Shown here one piece after another: positions 10,823 to 23,149 of a DNA stretch of 64,000 nucleotides. Position numbers and translations under genes: made by a program. The DNA is taken from contig CM068373.1 in NCBI GenBank assembly GCA_034769895.1, forward strand, positions 285,481,379-285,545,378, read 5' to 3'. The notes beneath the pieces were generated by a model. It was not told the origin of the DNA. It searched no databases and saw only the letters and a program-made list of their open reading frames with translations. The DNA is from Magicicada septendecula. Its lineage: Eukaryota > Arthropoda > Insecta > Hemiptera > Cicadidae. The first letter of the stretch is position 1. Each line of letters starts with the position of its first letter.

Positions 10823-11026
10823 GCTATGAAGTGGTGGCCAAACTGTTCCACAAATCATTTCCCACCTATAGCGCTGTCCCGCTTATTAAGCGTTTAAACC
10901 ATGTCCCTTGATGAGCGTATTAACGGGGTTCTACTGTAGTAGTGTCCCCTGCATATATTGAAAGAGAGTGTGATAGGAAGTTATGATAGGAGACATGGTG
11001 AAAGAGAGTTGTGTGTTAATTGGGAG

Positions 11027-11395
11027 ATGGAGTTATTTAGAGTGAATAGAAATTATAAAGAATTGGTGGAAAGGTTAGGAGTAGGGATGGTGCATTATTA
11101 TAGTGAAAATTTACCTGATGTTGAAGCGGAGGTAGTAGCAGAAGTAGATGATAAGGTTGACGAATTATTAACTTACCTGATTGTAACAGACTATACCAAA
11201 GGCGACAGGACCATAATCGATCGTGACAAGGTATATGAGATAATGATATGGAGTGATCATATTGATGGTAATAGTATTGTTGAAAATTATAAAAAATTGA
11301 ATAATCTTTACATTAATAATCATAATATAAGGTATTCAATAAAAAATGACTTGTATAGACCTAAGGTTAGATTATTATATGATGATGGTGGATAA
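11027..11395 (+). CDS. Conserved acidic ORF of unknown function, element A copy ('DDGG ORF')
   Basis: I do not recognise this 122-residue protein. It is the counterpart of 25326-25673 in element B. From the block TYLIVTDYTKGDRT to the C-terminal LYRPKVRLLYDDGG the two proteins are about 60% identical over about 74 residues by eye, with conservative replacements, while surrounding DNA and the LTRs have diverged much more. The open frame continues upstream to 10958 without an ATG; I use the ATG at 11027. There is no signal peptide, membrane segment or zinc motif. It follows the gag-like ORF and is the last ORF I can support in the element. It could be an accessory or capsid-associated protein of a non-autonomous LTR family; function is unknown. 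Confidence 0.65.
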   Translation: MELFRVNRNYKELVERLGVGMVHYYSENLPDVEAEVVAEVDDKVDELLTYLIVTDYTKGDRTIIDRDKVYEIMIWSDHIDGNSIVENYKKLNNLYINNHNIRYSIKNDLYRPKVRLLYDDGG

Positions 11396-11595
11396 GTGTT
11401 TTATTGTTTATGAACATTTAATTATGTGAATAGTGTGGTTTTGAAATGGATTGTCTTATGGAGTGATTTATGGTCAATGATAACAAATAATAAGTTGGAT
11501 TGTATATTCTTGTGTGTTAATGTCAAGGTATTTGCGTATTACATTATGTTGTGTATTATATGTATTTTTATGTAAACCATGTAGATAATAAGGAG
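11396..11595 (+). other. Element A internal non-coding DNA
   Basis: Matches 25680-25880 of element B in order (ttttattgt, gaacattta, tttatgtaaaccatgta), so it is part of the same element; no gene seen. Confidence 0.6.
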
Positions 11596-12355
11596 TTGAT
11601 TGAATAATAATAATAATAATATTTATTACCAATTTTCCTTTACATATAATAAAAATTATACAATAAAGGACCTATAGGGGGCATAAATGCCCGTACATAG
11701 GTTGGTCCTTAGAATTAATATTTATATACTTAATACTAATTGTGAGTTTTACCTCACCGATCATAGTAAATATTAAAAATAAATTATTTTTCAATTTTAA
11801 CAAAATTTTAGTTTGTACTATAACACAATTCAATAAATAAATGAAAAAAAAGGTCCATATCATAATAGACTGTTTTTTTTTTTTTTTAATATTCAATAAC
11901 AATGTTCCTAACTTTTTCTTTGATTTTTTTTTAAGCACTTTTATATTTACACTTAGATTTTTCAGTTCATTAGGCAATTCATTAAAATATTTTATGGCAT
12001 AATACACATAGCTTCTTTGCCCAATACTTAATAGGTGTCGCAGCAATATAATATTTTTATACCGTGTGTTGATTCGATTTTGTAAAAACTCACTTTTTAG
12101 ATCATTGTATTGATAAACTATAGAATTCACTACAAACACCTGTTTAATATTTAATGGTTTATTCGAATCTTGTTCATTGACTCCTATAATTTTAAGAATA
12201 CACTTTTGCAGCCGATCCAATGCGTCTAGAGATGATTTATATAGATGTTTAATAATAGTTATAACATTTTTTTCAGACTAAATAAAAGTAATGAGAATAA
12301 TTGTGAAGTTCAAGGTAACTAAAGTAATTGTGAAATTTTAAATGATTGATTGAAT
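11596..12355 (-). mobile_element. LINE 3' fragment inserted in element A, 10-bp target duplication
   Basis: A minus-strand insertion (11606-12345) bounded by the direct repeat TTGATTGAAT at 11596-11605 and 12346-12355. Its 3' end is an (AAT)n tail at about 11604-11622. Element B lacks this segment at the matching place (after about 25860), which confirms that it is an insertion. The reading frame 11672-12220 resembles the very end of LINE ORF2 proteins: RLQKCILKIIG, then KNIILLRHLLSIGQRSYVYYA, then KYFNELPNELKNL. It is followed by lysine-rich, probably non-coding frame. Only the C-terminal scrap remains. Confidence 0.75.
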
Positions 12356-12905
12356 TAAATAATGGAGATAAATTAATTAATTAAGGTTATGATGATGAAT
12401 TTAAATAATTTATGAGATTTAGATTCTCTAATGAATAGTATACAATTAAACAGATAATATGTTTGGATATTGAGATATATTATTATTATGAGTTAAGTGA
12501 TGAATTTTCTAGGGTAACTTCAAGGATCATATTAAGGTGAAATGTTGTAAAATGTTTGGGTAACAATGATAAGGCATTTGAGTTAGTAAATGTTAACTTT
12601 AGTGGGTGTTAGATGAAAAAAGAATTTTGAAGAAAATAATACAGAAACAGGGTAATAATAGGGACACAGTAGATAGTGCATATATGTAGAGAAGGTGAGT
12701 AATGTAAATGGTTAATAAATAGTTGATGGTGACATTTTGTAGTAAGGGTGAGGTGGTAAGGAGTGATCAACGTGCGTCGTTGGGCAGGTACAGTACGAAG
12801 GGTCGAGGAGTGATTGCCGAGATTATTAGGAAGGGCAAAAAGTGATGAATGGAATTGCCAATGTCGGGAACACATCCTAGATACAAAGAGGGTATTAGAT
12901 ATCTC
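12356..12905 (+). other. Element A internal non-coding DNA
   Basis: Aligns by eye with 25880-26390 of element B: gagatttagattct, atttggatattgagat, gatgaattttctag, ggacacagtag, gtgagtaatgt, gtaaggatgaggtggtaagg-like blocks in the same order. No convincing ORF. The match stops at caaagagg (about 12900) and resumes at about 19740. Confidence 0.65.
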
Positions 12906-12912
12906 TATATAT

Positions 12913-15900
12913 TGTAACGTTACCAAATATGGTAGTTACATAAAATAAGCTAATATAACGTCAAGTAAGAGAAAAGCATGAAAGTATGTCTAGATAAATA
13001 AACCTATGTGTATAAAAGTGTGTATCTACAGATATATTAGTATAAAAATCCAACGATGAGGAAGATAGTATTAACATAGCAGCATCAAATACGAAAGGAA
13101 GAAAGAAAATAAACATGAGCCAAAACAAAAATATCAGTAACCAGACCCAATAGGATCCAACAGCGAGGGGAACCAACAAAATAAGGACCAATAAAATCCA
13201 ACAGTGAGGGAAATCACAAGAATAATACCATTACCAACAACGTAACGACAATACAAATAAACTCCAACAACGAGGGGAACAAATGAAGATAATGACTACA
13301 AGGGAAATATTGAAGAAGACATTCAAACCTAAAGAAGAGGAAAAGAAGAAGGACAAGGAAACGTAGCATGAAGAGAGAGGAAAATGGATAGACCATGCAA
13401 GAACTCATCATTCATCAAGTGTACTAGAGACTATAATAGTAACCAAAGGAATAGTGATTATCAAATATGAAAAGAAAAACAGTGTTTAACATTTAAGGAA
13501 CCACAAACAATTACAGTGAGTACTTAATATAGATGTGAAAACCTGTGACCAGTTAACTAATTTTAACCTAATAAACCACACAAACAATTCCAGTGATAAC
13601 GTTTATAGTGTAAGAAAATGTGTCAATTTCATAGTGAAACAGCAAGAATTAAATAGTCAAATATACACAGACAATTAGTGTGACTAATTTAATAAAGATT
13701 GTGATCCACATAGATAATCATAAGACCACCAGAATAGAATAAAATCGAACAATTATATTATTGTTCATAGAGAACTGACAATAAAAACCTTTGTTATATA
13801 TCAAACAAAAGTGACAGGAATTAGATACAACCAATGACAAGAAGGATATTGTAATTAGTACAAAAAGATTTGTATTATTGTTTAAGAAGAAGTAGTGTAA
13901 ACATGTGTATTAAAACAATTAAACTATTGTAGTAAAATACCATACTGAAGTCATGTTAGTAGTAGCAAAATGCTGCATTAGAACATGTTGTACATTGTTA
14001 CATAACCCCATAGGAAAGACACCTATGAAACAAAAAATAATACATGTTAATTTAACTAAATAACCATCAACTATAATACCAATCAAGAATTTGTTATAAA
14101 TAATGATACACCACAGTAGACAGTGTATTATATTGCAACACAATGCAAATAAAACAGATCAAATATGATGGCACAAAGATAGGAAAAATGAAGCCTAATA
14201 TGCTCGATTAGTTAAACAAAATACAGTATTAAATCATATACCAAGAATAATGAGAGTATTACCAGTAGTTAGATAAACATCTGGTACTACTGTGAGAACA
14301 GATTCTGAACATAATGACAATAATTTTGTAACCAAAATATTGTAAACTAGCTAACTAAGAACACATAACCAGAAGTAAGCAGCAACAATGTAACCAACTA
14401 GTTAAGCAAAATACTGTATTAAAGCTTGAACAAAGATTGATAAGAGTGTTACCAGTAGTAAGAGGGACACCTAATGCTACTTTGAGAACAGACCATGACC
14501 ATGAAAATAGTCATTTTATATATAAATTATTAAAAACCAAATGACCATGATGGTGGAAGCCAAATGTAAACAAACAATGAGGAGCAAGTTATTTGTGCAA
14601 AATACAGCATACAAACTTGTTTAAAAGTAGATAAAATTATTACCAAGAATCAGAAGAATGTCTGATACTACTTGGGAAATCTAAATCAAGTGTAACAATA
14701 ACAATTTAATTATTGTTTTAACAAAAATAACTGACTACCATGCTATGACATAATGTAAACAGACCCATTACTAGAAATTGAAGGGTTCTCAGATAGTTAA
14801 AAGCTAGCAATTATATGTAAGGAATTAGGTACAATGAGTGTACACTAATTGCATTTATTACATAATCTAACTTGTATAGAAAAAACCAGAAGTAAAGTGA
14901 CAATTGTAAGAAAAGAGATAGGAGGGTACTAAAACAATGTAAATAGTATATGAAATACAGCCCTGTACATATACTCAAGTATAAAATTATGTAAATAGAC
15001 GTTTCTATTATTATTAGGTTACAATATCAGTGTTATTAGATAAGAAAAATTAGTTTAAGTACATTTGTGAAGAATCAAATATGGACGCCCAAAGACGCCA
15101 TAACGAGGTATTGTTTGGGTAACAATAATTCCCAAGTTTTGAATTAAACCAGTTGATATATGGACTCAGAGCGTTTAATTAAAAGTGTTTTAGTATAAAT
15201 AATTAAATTTGGTGTAATAAACTTATAAAATATAAGATGCACCATAAAAAATCAATAAAATCGTTATAGTGATTGAAGTAATGGACGGAATATAATCTTG
15301 TTTGGACTTTAATTAAAGCGCAGGATGTCCGCAATTTACTGACACTAACCATTTAACGATAAGACAAATATTAAGAAAGTTATTGCGATTTTAAACTTTT
15401 CAATTATTTTTTGTACCAGTGCTGACGTCATATAGCCTCAAACGCAAAGGCCAAAATTGGTAAAAAATTAAATATTTTAAGAAAATAAAGTGCTTTGGGT
15501 TAGAGAGTTTAATCATTTCAACCAATCGAATGAATGAACATTGGCAGACAAGCCACAGACGCTTCGAAGGAGCGTCACAGTTACCCATCAGTCATCATAC
15601 AGACAGGTCATGTCACTCTCCGATATGAAGAAGTTTATTTTTTGAATTGTGCGCGACAAGCATACATCAGTAAATCAACACACATATAACCTACAAACCA
15701 CACTAGCATAAACGAGTGAAATGTGCGGAGTGTATAATATTTAAGTACGATTAGTGTACAATATCGATCGTACTTACGAGTGTTGTGTAAAAGATAAAAA
15801 AACAGGGAGTACAATTCTTTTTATTTAATTAACATTGAAACAGAAATAAAATTTCTGTAAATACGTAATGTTGATATACTACGCAAGTCAGTAAAAAGCG

Positions 15901-17288
15901 AAGTATCAAAAATGATGATGGAATTTATCAGAATTAATGAAAGTATTAATTCGCAATTATTAATATGTTGAATAAATATTTTAATTATTTGTCATAATTA
16001 AAAGAATCATATTTGAAGTATTTATTACAAAATATGAGCAATACCAATAGTCGCTCAATTGACTAAAATTGTTTTCTTGATTTTTCTATATTTGAAAATA
16101 CATATTTTAACTTTCATGCGAAAGAGTATTATATGATACTGATAATGACACATCAAAACTATTATGAATAATATGTATATACTTAGATTAAGAAGAAATA
16201 AATATTAAAGATAATTAACCATAATAACAATTCACGTTATGAGATAACCTTAAAGTCGTAACTGTAACTTGCCACTTTCTCTGTTACAAGTCTGTTCTCA
16301 AGTAAAATCCAAACCAGATGGAAATAATAACAAGAGTTTTTTAATAAATTTTTCTCTTGTAAGTAAATAATTCCTAAAGTGAATTATTAAAATAAAGTAA
16401 TACATTTCAGTAGTGCAAGCTAACGCACTCGTTGATTGTCTATTAAATACTGTATAATGCATGCGGATTCCCACGTACGATAATACCATAACTATCAGTT
16501 ATATGGTACTAATTTTCGATTTTTATATTTGTTTGTTTGTTTTTAATTATTGTTCATTTAATATCATTATTAATGCCACATCTTGTACCTGGTATCATGC
16601 TACTTAAAAGAACCACACGAACATGGTAATTAACTGATACAAGAGGACATAACCTCTTAAAATTAAAACTATTGTATGACCAACAGGTTTACCAGCCTTG
16701 AGGCTAAGTAGAGTCTTATTTTAAGAGTCTTTATTTTATTATTATCCGAAAGGTTATTAGTAACTGATTGTCAATTTTTCAAAGATTTTATAACATCATT
16801 AACCATTAATAAACCTCTACATTTTATTACCAGTGGAAAAAGAGTATTATTTCAAATTTAAATTAGCTCATTTATTATTAGTCAGTTCTACCAAAAGGTG
16901 GCGGAAGAATTCAAATATTTCTAATAACGCAGAACTTTATTTAGCTGTTATATCATTTATATTGTGCATGATAGTCACATTGGATATTCAACCAGAATAT
17001 CTATTTGTATATGCAGTGTGTGTATTTCAGCTGAACCGTCACCGAACAGGGCTACAATATCCACACGTGGTAAGTGGGGGAGGTTACTAACGGAGTGCAA
17101 GAAATATTTTAAATTAAAGAAGTGAACCATCGATACCCACATATTCGACAATACAATCAAACTAATAACAATAATAATTATAATCCGAACATTTTATCAA
17201 CAACATTATCGTAGATACCGGTGCGTATCTGCAATTACACTACCACACCACTATATCAATCGGTATCTTGTATCTTGTATTATTACAA
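12913..17288 (+). mobile_element. A-rich LTR-like insertion in element A, no ORF
   Basis: The sequence starting TGTAACGTTACC interrupts element A. TGTAAC is also how the LTRs at 23150 and 61246 begin, so I infer a long LTR or LTR-derived unit on the plus strand. It is strongly A-rich on the top strand and holds no ORF I can support. Around 15590-15860 it resembles a promoter-proximal block near 57420-57560 (..agggagtacag.. after an A-run), suggesting a related family. The 3' limit is set by the Helitron start and is approximate. Confidence 0.4.
14165..14760 (+). repeat. Three diverged tandem units of about 200 bp
   Basis: Three successive segments share an order of motifs: a gttaa/gtt..caaaatac(a/t)gtatta start, then ga(t/g)..gagagt(a/g)ttaccagtagt, then ctg(g/a)tactac/gctactt..gaga..agattc/gacc, then aataattttgta-like ends. 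Starts are at about 14200, 14395 and 14590. They are clearly degenerate. Confidence 0.5.
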
Positions 17289-17460
17289 TATATAAGCGGC
17301 TTTGTCCTGACTGACAGAGAATCAACGTAGAGCAAAAACTACTGAAGATAATGATCTCAAAATTTGAAGGTATATTCTTATGGGGTCATATATGCTCACT
17401 AAAAAACGGTTTTAAAAACTTTCACTCCTAAGGGGCAAACCCCCCCCCCATTTTATGTAT

Positions 17461-18345
17461 GTTCCACATCTCCTCCTAAACCACTGGACCGATTTCAACC
17501 AAACTTGTCACAAATATTTTACGCGACGGGAGAACCAACATAGGATAGGTGTTTTTTCGATGGGTTCCTTTGGGGGGTTCTTTGGGGTCTTCCACATCTC
17601 CTCCTAAACCACTGGACCGATTTCAACCAAACTTGGCACAAATATTTTACGCGACGGGAGAACCAACATAGGATAGGTGTTTTTTTCGATGGGGTCCTTT
17701 GGGAGGTCTTTGGGGTCTTCCACATCTCCTCCTAAACCACTGGACCTATTTCAACCAAACTTGGCACAAATATTTTACGCGATGGGAGAACCAACATAGG
17801 ATAGGTGTTTTTTCGATGGGGTCCTTTGGGGGGTTCTTTGGGGTCTTCCACATCTCCTCTTAAACACTGGACCGATTTCAACCAAACTTGGCACAAATAT
17901 TTTACGCAACGGGAGAACCAACATAGGATAGGTGTTTTTTTCAATGGGGTTTTTTTGGGGTCTTCCACATCTCCTCCTAAACCACTGGACCGATTTCAAC
18001 CAAACTTGGCACAAATATTTTACGCGACGGGAGAACCAGCATAGGATAGGTGTTTTTTTCGATGGGGTCCTTTGGGGGGTTCTTTGGGGTCTTCCACATC
18101 TCCTCCTAAACCACTGGACCGATTTCAACCAAACTTGGCACAAATATTTTATGCAACGGGAGAACCAACAGGATAGGTGTTTTCTTCGATGTGGTCCTTT
18201 GGGGTCTTCCACATCTCCTCCTAAACCACTGGACAGATTTCAACCAAATTTGCACAAATATTTTACGCAACGGGAGAACCAACATAGGATAGGTGTTTTT
18301 TTTTTCGATACGATCCTTCGGGGGGTCCTTTGGGTCTTAAAAAAC
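17461..18345 (+). repeat. Minisatellite, seven units of about 116-129 bp
   Basis: Seven copies start with ttccacatctcctcctaaac at about 17462, 17590, 17718, 17846, 17962, 18092 and 18208. Each continues with ccactggaccgatttcaacc, cacaaatattttacgc, gggagaacca and a GGGG/TTTT-rich end (cgatggggtcctttgggg). Variation is mainly in the length of the T and G runs. The open frames in this array are simply read-through of the repeat and are not genes. Confidence 0.92.
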
Positions 18346-19151
18346 TATTAGATCTGGTTACTATGGCAACCCAATAGAATAGATTCTGGTTACCATGGCA
18401 TCGGTGGAAGTCTCCCGCATAGGAAATAGCGCGGGAGTCGTCCGACGGGCCTTCCCTGGAGTTCATCCACAGAATCCGGGGAGTCTTAGGTCGGATCCCG
18501 CGAAAGACGGTGGGGCCAGAGTAGACGGTTTTTATAAATAAAGATATAGGTTATGCTATCAAAGGTGGTGTATGCATCTTAAGAAACTTCTTAATAGTGT
18601 GTGAATTCAGAGTTGTTTCAGTTTGAATTTAAAAGTGGATAAGTTAAGATCGAAGTAAGTTATAAGCGAGTATAAAAAACAAAGTTTTGATAGCGAATGA
18701 ATTCAGATCATAGTGTTCAGACAATATAAATGCACTTGCTTCAGTTTGAATTTAAAAATTGATAAGCTGAAATCTATAGATGTATTGTACTGTTAGAATA
18801 ACTTTAGGAGACACTAATTTAACAAATGCCTTATTTCAACATTAACACAATGAATTATAAAACGACAGTTAAATACACAGCGCGTGCAAGTACTGTAGAC
18901 ATTTTAATGAAAACTAATTTAGCTGTTCGCCCTCTCCCAGAGTTAGAAATCGAGCAGGAGCATCACGCGCAACAGAATTCTTCTCCAGATATAAGAATAC
19001 AGTTTATGACATGGTCTTAAACAGGTGCGCTACAGAGTATTCCTCCAGTGAGAATGCGAACGTAACAATATAAGGAAGATTATACAATATACAAGTAGGC
19101 CTAATATAACGTTAGAACAAGAATAGGTGCCTATGAGCCTATGAATAAATT
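18346..19151 (+). other. 3' half of Helitron 1, no gene
   Basis: Contains a degenerate direct repeat of gtttcagtttgaatttaaaa..gataag at about 18615 and 18740. The short frame 18826-19020 has no support. Confidence 0.45.
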
Positions 19152-19182
19152 ATGAACCCAAGGAACGCTGGGTAAATCGGCT

Positions 19183-19735
19183 AGATATAGATATCTATAT
19201 AACCCAAATACCACTGACTGACTCACTGATCACGATATCTCTGAAACCACTGAATGGATATCAATGAAACTTTGAACATAGCTTCATCATAGGTCTTAGG
19301 TGCTCACTAAGAAACGGTTTTAAAAACTTTCACTCCTAAGGGGCAAAAAACCAAATACTGAAATTTATCGCGGGAATTGCATACTTTGTAAATGAAGTGG
19401 TTGACATCTCAGTTTACTGGAAACCCCGAATACATTTAGTCCTGAGTTTTTAATCATTGTTTTAAATTGAAAAAAACTTCGTTGTTTGCAGGTCCTTATA
19501 GTCGAGAAAATTTCGAAGTTCATTTAATTAATAAATGTATGTCCTTTTTATCTCGGAAACGGCTCTAATGATTTTCTCGAAATAAATAATAAATAGCTGT
19601 TGCTATGAATGTAAATAAACAAACTAAGAGTTGAGAATTTGTACAATCTATCTAATCCTACAGTATTAAGCGAGCAATAATTGTACAATTATGTACAAAG
19701 TGAAACTCCGTAGCGAAGAACGGGTATTTTGCTAG
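19183..19735 (+). mobile_element. Helitron-like element 2, head-to-tail with element 1
   Basis: Begins with a palindromic AT stretch (tatagatatctata) and actgactgactcactga, typical of arthropod Helitron 5' ends. It ends with a short hairpin (CTCCG..CGGG around 19708-19722) and TATTTTGCTAGT at 19724-19735, a canonical CTAGT terminus. Element A sequence resumes directly afterwards. The 5' part matches element 1, including aacggttttaaaaactttc. At about 553 bp it is non-autonomous. Confidence 0.78.
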
Positions 19736-19739
19736 TTTG

Positions 19740-20425
19740 ATTATAAAGGAGGAGAATGGTATAAGTGGAATTAGTGCTGAAGGGAGTTATTAGTGAGAGA
19801 TTGGTGTCACCCTATGTAATTCTGTTAGTGGTTGTTAGAAGGGAGAAAGATGAGTAAGGTTATATTTGTTAATGCCAATTCAGTAAATAGAATCATTGTG
19901 AATAACGGAGAGTCACCCAAACTAATTAGTGATCAAAATGTGAAATGTTAAATAGAGAATTCATAGTAGAAAGGTAATAAGAAATGAAACGTGATGTAAC
20001 ATGAATATTAATAATAAATTTGAGTTTTTATAGAATTAAATGGTACAATAATGAATAATTAAAAGTTTGATATAAAAGAGTTGATGGAAATGATAATAGT
20101 AGTGTATGATTTTTATACAAATTATTTTAAATGTGAATTGTTTAATGTAAACGTAACAATGTTAATGTTCAGGGGTTGTGTTTTATTATGTTATATTATA
20201 TTGTAGGGTCATAGTGTGTGTGGTAAGGAGGTTGCTACAGGGGTAGTAACGTTAAATGAATATCAAATCTTAAGTATATGACATTGATATTGGTGTTGAG
20301 CATAAAAAATAATTATGATTTTGCTTTGAAGAAGTATTAGTATCAGGAAAACTGATCAATGAAATTTAAATAGCTAGATTGTTTGCCATTACGAGTTTGT
20401 GTTTTGGATTCTATATGATAGATAT
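19740..20425 (+). other. Element A, 3' internal DNA
   Basis: Resumes alignment with element B (26400-26890): tggaattagtg..gaagggagtt, gagatattggtgtc-like, gtgagtaaggtta, aatgtaacaatgttaatgtt, gtgtgtggtaaggaggt..ctacaggggtag. No ORF supported. Confidence 0.65.
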
Positions 20426-20590
20426 TGTAACGAAGTTGTTATGTCGTCTCTTTAAAAGTGTACAGGTTGTGTGCTTGCCTCACACGGGTGTTGTTACTTC
20501 TATGTTTTGCGCTAGTGATTTCCGTAGCGATCCTTCAATTACCAGTACAACGCGAGTGGAAACCTTACCTGTTGTTTCATAGGTGTTTAA

Positions 20591-20608
20591 TAATCCCGGG
20601 TGGCGCCA
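20591..20608 (-). promoter_or_regulatory. Primer-binding site of a minus-strand LTR element
   Basis: On the minus strand this reads TGGCGCCACCCGGGATTA, beginning with TGG as expected for a tRNA-primed PBS. It is preceded on that strand by AT-rich DNA ending in acaatt. The internal part of this element is only about 180 bp before it meets element A. Confidence 0.6.
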
Positions 20609-20610
20609 AA

Positions 20611-23149
20611 TTGTTTATTTAAAACAATTACATTAATAAATAATATGGTTTAGCGATCTTAGTTATGACGGCCTGGATCCTTCAAATTTATTCCCGCCTT
20701 CGTTCGACCTACTTAATCAAGCAGGTAATTCGTAGAGTTGGCGGCGTGAGGGCTTGCTGTCATTCTCGCTGGCCTCCGCTATACAATACGCAATTTATAC
20801 AATACACTTCCCTATGAAATAAAAACAAGTACCCTCTGTACCTCTGGTTACCCTCTGTACTCGTTTCTTTAATTATTGATTGGTAATTATTCAGTTTGAC
20901 AATAAAATTATTTTTGGTTATTAACAATTTTGCACCGACAATTAATAAGAGTCTAATATCTCTAGGGATTTGGCGAAGATTGATTTTGAACGAGCGATTT
21001 AGTCAAGTATGGCGACTGTGTTGTCTGTTTACAGTTATTATCGTTAAAAATCTGGGTCCTTGTGATTACAAGAAAAATATTAATAATGATTACAATAAAA
21101 AGTACACTACCTTACATTATATGTACTTAAATAATATAATGTGTAGCTACAATTTTGTTCCTGCAGTGTAGTAAAGTGTGTTTCAAAAGTTTGCAATTTA
21201 ACACTAGGTTATTTTCTTAGTTAATAAATTTTCAGTGTTTTATTGTTTTACTTAATCTTTGAAAGAAATTATATTCAGTTTATAGTGAGAGTTCAGATGA
21301 CTGTGAGAAATATTTAAAGTGAGTTTATTTCTGGAATATGGGTAATTTAATGATACTTATCAAATCAGTAGGCTTGAGATAAACCGTTGTTCAGGTGAAA
21401 TGGAATAGTCATCAATTTTGAATGATTTTGGCTTCTGGCATCTTTTTCATGTTAGTTGTGGTAATTTCTTCATTTAATTTTTATTTAAATTGGTCCTTGG
21501 CATTAGTTAAATGTTATTGTTCCTCGTCTGCTGCTTACTGGTTCTTCTTTTTGAATTTTGGTTACTTTTTATACATTTTTAATTAAAATTCAGGTCATTC
21601 AAGCTCTGGCGTCTAATCTGGATGAGCGTCACATTGAGTACTATAAATTAACGGAAAAATCATAACCAACGGTCTGTTGTCATGGTTACGAATAAATTCT
21701 GATTGGTTGATCATGACTTTATAACCACTGTTATCAATTTTGAATTTTTATTCAAAATTACTGTATATCTTTTGATTGCTTTTATTCTTCTGTCTTCCTT
21801 CCTATGTATTAAATATTATCACTACTGTTTGTATTTCCTTTCAAGGATTATTTTGATATCCCATAAGGTGGGGTTCTCTAAAGTATTAATGTTTGTACAA
21901 TTATGTTAATATTTGTTAATTACATTTCTCTTTTAATTTAAGTCCTTATTCTAACATTTTTCTTTTAACATGATTCACAAATTATCCTTGGCTAGTTACT
22001 CGCCTTGGATTTGTTAATTTCCTTGTTGATTTTTTACAATTTGTAGTTATTTGTTTTTGACAGTTAGGCATTTCATAGGCCTAAGTAGCCATTGATTATA
22101 TTTACTTATTTTATACAAATTATATCTCATTTTACTCTAATGTGTTTTGTTTTGTTATTATTATTGGTTGGTTTATTTGTTGATGTGTTTTGGATCTGTT
22201 TTTATACTATTTGTAGGTTTCTATTATTTTCTACATTGTGGATTGTTCATTATTTCCTAACTGATTTTCCAGTGTAATTAGATCTGTACTGGTTCACCTT
22301 CTTATTTATTTATTTTGCCTTTGTTAACAATATGGCTACTACTCACTATTCTTTATCATATAAAACATAACATCTAGGCCTATGGTCTGTACAATTCCTT
22401 CAGCCATATCCTATTCATAAATTTAATTAAACAATTTTTTAACAGTTATTAGGTAATGTTTGTTTACATTCATTTCATTCTTTATTATTTTTTGGGTGAT
22501 AAACATCATCACACCATTTAAACTTGCTTAATTGATTATCCCTTATAACCTGGGGTGTTTATTGATTTCATTTTTAATTTCATTTTCTTAAATAATCTCT
22601 ATCTTCAATCTATGGTAACACTAACTGTTTACCTTCCGTGGGATTCTCCCTTATAAATACTATTGTATCCCTCTCTTACAATTGAACTTAATTTTATTAA
22701 TAACAAGATTCTTTTTTAAATAATAATGTCACCATTAATCTTCAGTGTTCATTACAGATTATTAAGTGTTTATATCTTATAGTATTATTAACAACGTTCT
22801 TAACTACTAATATGGTTCACCATTAATCATTCCGTGTTTATTACAGATTATTAAGTGTTTATTATCTATCACTAATTATCTTCTAATTATTTTGGGGGTT
22901 TTACACTTTCACTTATGCACTAATTAAATGTTTATATTAAGTGTTTATTAGTGGGTAATCCCTATAATTACCTTCTCTTTGTCACTTAGTTAATTTTATA
23001 TTCTCACCATCTCACTATCTCTTTCTTTATAAATATTGTTTATATTATTAATAAGTTATGCCTTTATAGAGTTCTTTATTACATCTAACTCTAAATCTTG
23101 GGTTAGTGTACTTTTATTTTTCACATTACTTTATTGGGTTTTATCAAAT
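20611..23149 (-). mobile_element. T-rich LTR-like region (5' LTR of a minus-strand element)
   Basis: About 2.5 kb next to the minus-strand PBS at 20591-20608 and therefore probably its 5' LTR. The top strand is strongly T-rich, the same skew as the proven minus-strand LTRs at 42688-45385. No second copy is present in the window, and no ORF is supported. Small T-rich frames here (for example 21703-21909 and 22092-22277) look like hydrophobic peptides only because of base composition. Confidence 0.45.

Larger units (their letters stand above)
8632..10936 (+). mobile_element. Tigger/pogo-type DNA transposon, apparently complete
   Basis: 2305 bp bounded by TA on both sides (8630-8631 and 10937-10938). 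The terminal inverted repeats are imperfect and 24 bp long, starting CAGTAAAACCTCG on the left and CAGTAGAACCCCG on the right strand; 19 of 24 positions match. It sits inside element A. The empty site is visible in element B, where tagtgtcccctgca (25200-25214) is uninterrupted, which confirms the TA target duplication. The 3' subterminal region (10718-10822) has repeated TACTGTA/TACAGTA motifs. Confidence 0.93.
17289..19182 (+). mobile_element. Helitron-like element 1 with internal minisatellite
   Basis: The 5' region (tatataagc, ctgactgac, then ctcactaaa..acggttttaaaaactttcactcctaagg at about 17395-17435) matches the 5' region of the second unit at 19307-19345. It ends with a hairpin (CCCA..TGGG at 19152-19168) followed by CGGCTAGAT at about 19174-19182, a form close to the CTRRT terminus of Helitrons. 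There are no terminal inverted repeats and no Rep/helicase ORF, so it is non-autonomous. The 5' edge is approximate. Confidence 0.6.

Noticed and set aside
13205-14145. Minus-strand hydrophobic ORFs suggesting membrane proteins
   Set aside because: The minus strand here is T-rich, which produces such frames; no start context, homology or conservation was seen.
17461-18345. Regularly spaced repeats that might be a CRISPR array
   Set aside because: The whole unit, not just a short repeat, is conserved, and the unit is about 116-129 bp with no unique spacers. It is a minisatellite in a eukaryotic Helitron-like element.
17519-18351. Several long repeat-rich ORFs on both strands of the minisatellite
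   Set aside because: The frames repeat the minisatellite unit on both strands with no domain content; they are read-through of a tandem repeat.
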